A DNA stretch of 64,000 nt from Bombilactobacillus bombi. GTDB lineage: Bacteria > Bacillota > Bacilli > Lactobacillales > Lactobacillaceae. Position 1 is the first letter of the stretch, and every line of letters starts with the position of its first letter. Shown here one piece after another: positions 61,992-64,000 of the stretch. The stretch is taken from NCBI RefSeq assembly GCF_964340835.1, contig NZ_OZ204251.1; one strand, 5' to 3'. A program made the translations under genes and the position numbers. The notes beneath the pieces were generated by a model. That model was not told the DNA's origin. It did not search any database and saw nothing but the letters and a program-made list of their open reading frames with translations.

Positions 61992-62207
61992 TTATTTCTT
62001 CGCTTGATTCTTCATGAGTTGCATCATTTGATTTAATTTCTTTTGCGAAGGTTTTTGCCCCATTTGCGCCATCATTTGGCGCATCATATCAGCTGAAATA
62101 GGTGGATTTTCTTGTAAATAGTGTTTCATATAAGCTCGAGCACCGAAAAATCCTCCAATTAATCCAATAATTAACATAACAATTCCAACAGTAATTGTAA
62201 TAGCCAT
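61992..62207 (-). CDS. yneF: YneF family small membrane protein (UPF0154)
   Basis: This 71-residue protein has one N-terminal membrane segment (residues 3-25, ITVGIVMLIIGLIGGFFGAR). The conserved cytoplasmic YneF tail follows (ENPPISADMMRQMMAQMGQKPS). ATG 62207 follows AGGTGGAG; the GTG two codons earlier lies inside that site. Its function is not known. It is found near lexA and ynzC in Bacillota, as here. Confidence 0.93.
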   Translation of the reverse strand: MAITITVGIVMLIIGLIGGFFGARAYMKHYLQENPPISADMMRQMMAQMGQKPSQKKLNQMMQLMKNQAKK

Positions 62208-62272
62208 TTCCACTCCACCTTCAATATATAGATACTCTTCTAGTTTATAAGATTTTTGTTATTTTAGCAAAA

Positions 62273-62533
62273 TTAATCTTGTCTCCAACCATTATTTTTT
62301 TGAATTTTATGCACTTTTTCTGGGGTAATCTCATGCCCCTTCTTATCATATAACTTTGTATGCAAAATTTGGTCTCTAAATCCCTTGCGAAAATTAGCCA
62401 AATATTCTTTTCTTAACGTTGCCTGTTCTTGTTTTTCCTCAGGATCTAAACCGGATTGCTTCTGTTTATGAGCTAAAATATTAATTCTATCAATTAATTC
62501 TGCTTGTCGTTTATTTTCATTCAATTCAACCAT
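62273..62533 (-). CDS. ynzC: YnzC family protein (DUF896)
   Basis: This 86-residue helical protein is of the YnzC/DUF896 family: IDRINILAHKQKQSGLDPEEK and the RKEYLANFRKGFRDQI signature. In B. subtilis the homolog belongs to the LexA-controlled neighbourhood. Here it is divergent from lexA, with an SOS box 21-35 bp from its start, so SOS induction is expected. The biochemical function is unknown. Confidence 0.92.
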   Translation of the reverse strand: MVELNENKRQAELIDRINILAHKQKQSGLDPEEKQEQATLRKEYLANFRKGFRDQILHTKLYDKKGHEITPEKVHKIQKNNGWRQD

Positions 62534-62554
62534 TGATAATTCCCCTTAATTTTA

Positions 62555-62568
62555 CGAACATATGTTTG
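62555..62568. promoter_or_regulatory. SOS box (LexA operator) between lexA and ynzC
   Basis: CGAACATATGTTTG fits the Gram-positive LexA consensus CGAACRNRYGTTYC except for the last base. It lies between the divergent ynzC and lexA genes, so LexA can repress both. Confidence 0.88.
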
Positions 62569-62621
62569 AAACTGCTTAATGCATATGGTACTCTAATAAT
62601 AAAGATACTAGGAGTGTAACG

Positions 62622-63248
62622 ATGGGTCAAACAATCAGTTCTAAACAAAAAGATATTTTACAATGCATTTATGATTATGTTAAGAGTCGTGGATATCCAC
62701 CAACTGTTCGTGAAATTTGTGAAGAAGTTGGATTATCTTCAACTTCAACCGTTCACGGTTACTTATCTCGCCTGCAAAATCATGGCTTCTTACAGCGAAA
62801 CCCTACAAAACCTCGTGCTTTGGAAATAACTAATACTGGCTTAGCCGCTATTAATGTTCAGCAAGCACAAATTCCCGTTTTAGGAACTGTCACTGCTGGT
62901 GAGCCCATTTTGGCCATTCAACAAAATGCTACTGACTTTTTTCCATTACCTCCAGATTTGCAATCAATAGATGGACAATTATTCATGCTCACAATTCAAG
63001 GTAGCAGCATGATTAATGCCGGAATTTTAAATGGTGATCAAGTAATTGTACATCAACAAAATACCGCCGAAAATGGCGAAATTGTGATTGCAATGAATAG
63101 TGACAATGAAGCTACTTGTAAAAGGTTTTATCAAGAAAGTGATCATATTCGATTACAACCTGAAAATGACGAATTTGATCCCATTATTTTACAAACAGCA
63201 ACTATTTTAGGTAAAGTTGTCGGCTTATATCGCCAGCACATTTTCTAA
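62622..63248 (+). CDS. lexA: LexA SOS repressor
   Basis: LexA represses DNA-damage genes and cleaves itself when RecA filaments form. The 208-residue protein has the N-terminal winged helix (SKQKDILQCIYDYVKSRGYPPTVR), the cleavage site Ala92-Gly93 (TVTAG), catalytic Ser129 (QGSSM) and Lys167 (ATCKRF). The ATG at 62622 follows GGAG. An SOS box lies 54 bp upstream. It is closed by a terminator. Confidence 0.97.
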   Translation: MGQTISSKQKDILQCIYDYVKSRGYPPTVREICEEVGLSSTSTVHGYLSRLQNHGFLQRNPTKPRALEITNTGLAAINVQQAQIPVLGTVTAGEPILAIQQNATDFFPLPPDLQSIDGQLFMLTIQGSSMINAGILNGDQVIVHQQNTAENGEIVIAMNSDNEATCKRFYQESDHIRLQPENDEFDPIILQTATILGKVVGLYRQHIF

Positions 63249-63275
63249 TTATGATTATTTTTATATAATTAATAA

Positions 63276-63306
63276 AAAAACACTTCTCACTCGAGAAGTG
63301 TTTTTA
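63276..63306. terminator. bidirectional terminator between lexA and rplS
   Basis: Arms AAACACTTCTC and GAGAAGTGTTT with an ACTC loop have A- and T-runs on both sides. It lies between the convergent lexA and rplS. Confidence 0.88.
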
Positions 63307-63318
63307 TTACTTACTAAA

Positions 63319-63675
63319 TTAATTACGACGCTTTTCAGGTATACGAGCAGCCTTACCTCGTAATGAACGTAAGTAATATAGTTTGGCACGACGAACGCGA
63401 CCATGACGAATTACTTCAATTTTAGATACTCGTGGTGAATGTAATGGGAAAGTTCTTTCTACACCCACACCACTACTAATTTTACGTACTGTATAAGTAG
63501 CACTAATACCTGAACCCCGACGTCTAATAACAACACCTTCAAAAAGCTGAATACGTTCGCGACTACCTTCAACGACTTTAGCATAAACACGAACTGTATC
63601 ACCAGCACGGAAATCAGGAATATCATCACGTAATTGTGACTTAGTTACTTGGTCAATCAATGGACTCTTACTCAT
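63319..63675 (-). CDS. rplS: 50S ribosomal protein L19
   Basis: L19 lies at the 30S-50S interface. The 118-residue protein has the family motifs RDDIPDFRAGDTVRVYAKVVEG, RIQLFEGVVIRRRGSG and RRAKLYYLR. ATG 63675 follows GGGAG. The longer frame to 63750 lacks a site and is rejected. It follows trmD by 111 bases that contain a small TTGTGT/ACACAA hairpin. Confidence 0.97.
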   Translation of the reverse strand: MSKSPLIDQVTKSQLRDDIPDFRAGDTVRVYAKVVEGSRERIQLFEGVVIRRRGSGISATYTVRKISSGVGVERTFPLHSPRVSKIEVIRHGRVRRAKLYYLRSLRGKAARIPEKRRN

Positions 63676-63786
63676 AAAAATTTCTCCCTTACTGATACTC
63701 ATGTAAATCTGAACATTACAGCGGAATATCGTTGTATTGTGTAAACACACAAGTTACATATTAACATAATTATCAAAATTGTAAAG

Positions 63787-64000
63787 TTAATTATCATCTT
63801 GTTGTAAATCTGCCAAAAATTGGCGGTCGGAAGTTGACAAGTCAGCTTGCTTTATTAAGTCTGGCCGAAATTGATAAGTCTTCTTTAATGATTCTTGATG
63901 CCGCCACTGTGCAATCTTTTGATGATTACCACTGAGTAATACCTCGGGTACCTTCATTCCACGATATTCTGCTGGACGGGTGTATTGCGGATATTCCAAT
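63787..64000 (-). CDS. trmD: tRNA (guanine37-N1)-methyltransferase TrmD, C-terminal part
   Basis: This is the C-terminal ~70 residues of TrmD, which methylates G37 of tRNAs with a G36. The visible part has the conserved EYPQYTRPAEYRGMKVPEVLLSGNHQKI and the following RRP-like HQESLKKTYQFRPDLI. The start lies beyond the right edge. The trmD-rplS order is standard. Confidence 0.95.
   Translation of the reverse strand, partial: LEYPQYTRPAEYRGMKVPEVLLSGNHQKIAQWRHQESLKKTYQFRPDLIKQADLSTSDRQFLADLQQDDN

Noticed and set aside
63676..63786. L19 leader regulatory RNA
   Set aside because: Only a short 6-bp hairpin is visible, not enough to call a known ribosomal-protein leader by eye.

Overview
The window looks like a chromosome segment of a low-GC Gram-positive of the family Lactobacillaceae. 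The evidence is the Bacillota gene orders (hrcA-grpE-dnaK-dnaJ, rimP-nusA-ylxR-ylxQ-infB-rbfA-truB-ribF, rpsB-tsf-pyrH-frr-uppS-cdsA-rseP-proS-polC, lexA/ynzC/yneF, trmD-rplS), a PolC-type replicase, sortase A, the HrcA/CIRCE system, a sugar PTS with a CcpA-type cre site, C69 dipeptidase, and strong AGGAGG-like ribosome sites with many TTG starts. The genus cannot be named from sequence alone.

Layout. 1-3263 (minus): relA 5' part, small membrane gene, rsmE, prmA, small orphan; 3348-3851 (plus): a YbaK-type deacylase. 4004-5049 is a divergent phage-like regulator pair, a Cro-like gene facing a repressor whose S24 catalytic residues are lost. 5095-7239 (minus): dipeptidase preceded by a 28-bp palindrome, then a membrane protein/DUF2089 pair. 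7690-11769 (minus): a glucose/maltose-type PTS operon (IICB, Cof phosphatase, IIA) preceded by an XRE gene and an RpiR regulator; it faces a self-cleaving XRE-S24 repressor at 11927. 12657-13662 is an IS30-family element that supplies the last codons and stop of an alpha-L-fucosidase. That fucosidase belongs to a three-gene operon (MFS transporter, GHL6/GH151-like hydrolase, GH29 AlfC-like fucosidase) ending at 17897. Facing it at 18211 is an XRE/ImmA pair; three copies of a 16-bp dyad lie in the shared intergenic space.

18.2-26.4 kb is accessory DNA. It holds the XRE/ImmA pair, a small membrane protein, a possible uracil-DNA-glycosylase-fold protein, and a decayed integrated element. The element is bounded by an imperfect direct repeat (21088-21141 and 26379-26432) next to tRNA-Ser(CGA). 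It contains an ImmA pseudogene, a truncated terminase small subunit, an excisionase-like HTH gene, two very small genes, a compact two-gene operon (an unrecognised 252-aa protein plus an XRE-ImmA metalloprotease), an anticodon-less pseudo-tRNA, a broken ORF, a tyrosine integrase stopped by one nonsense codon, and five to six copies of a 13-bp repeat that look like integrase arm sites. The two-gene operon is the best candidate for an undescribed system; its function here is inference.

26.4-64 kb is almost entirely core genes, nearly all on the minus strand: tRNA-Ser, apt, recJ, srtA, lepA; the chaperone operon with CIRCE; the nusA/infB translation operon; polC and proS; the envelope and translation genes cdsA, uppS, frr, pyrH, tsf, rpsB; a tRNA methylase and GIY-YIG protein; plsC (plus); a heterodimeric ABC exporter; yneF, ynzC and divergent lexA with a shared SOS box; rplS and the 3' part of trmD. 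Terminators mark most operon ends.
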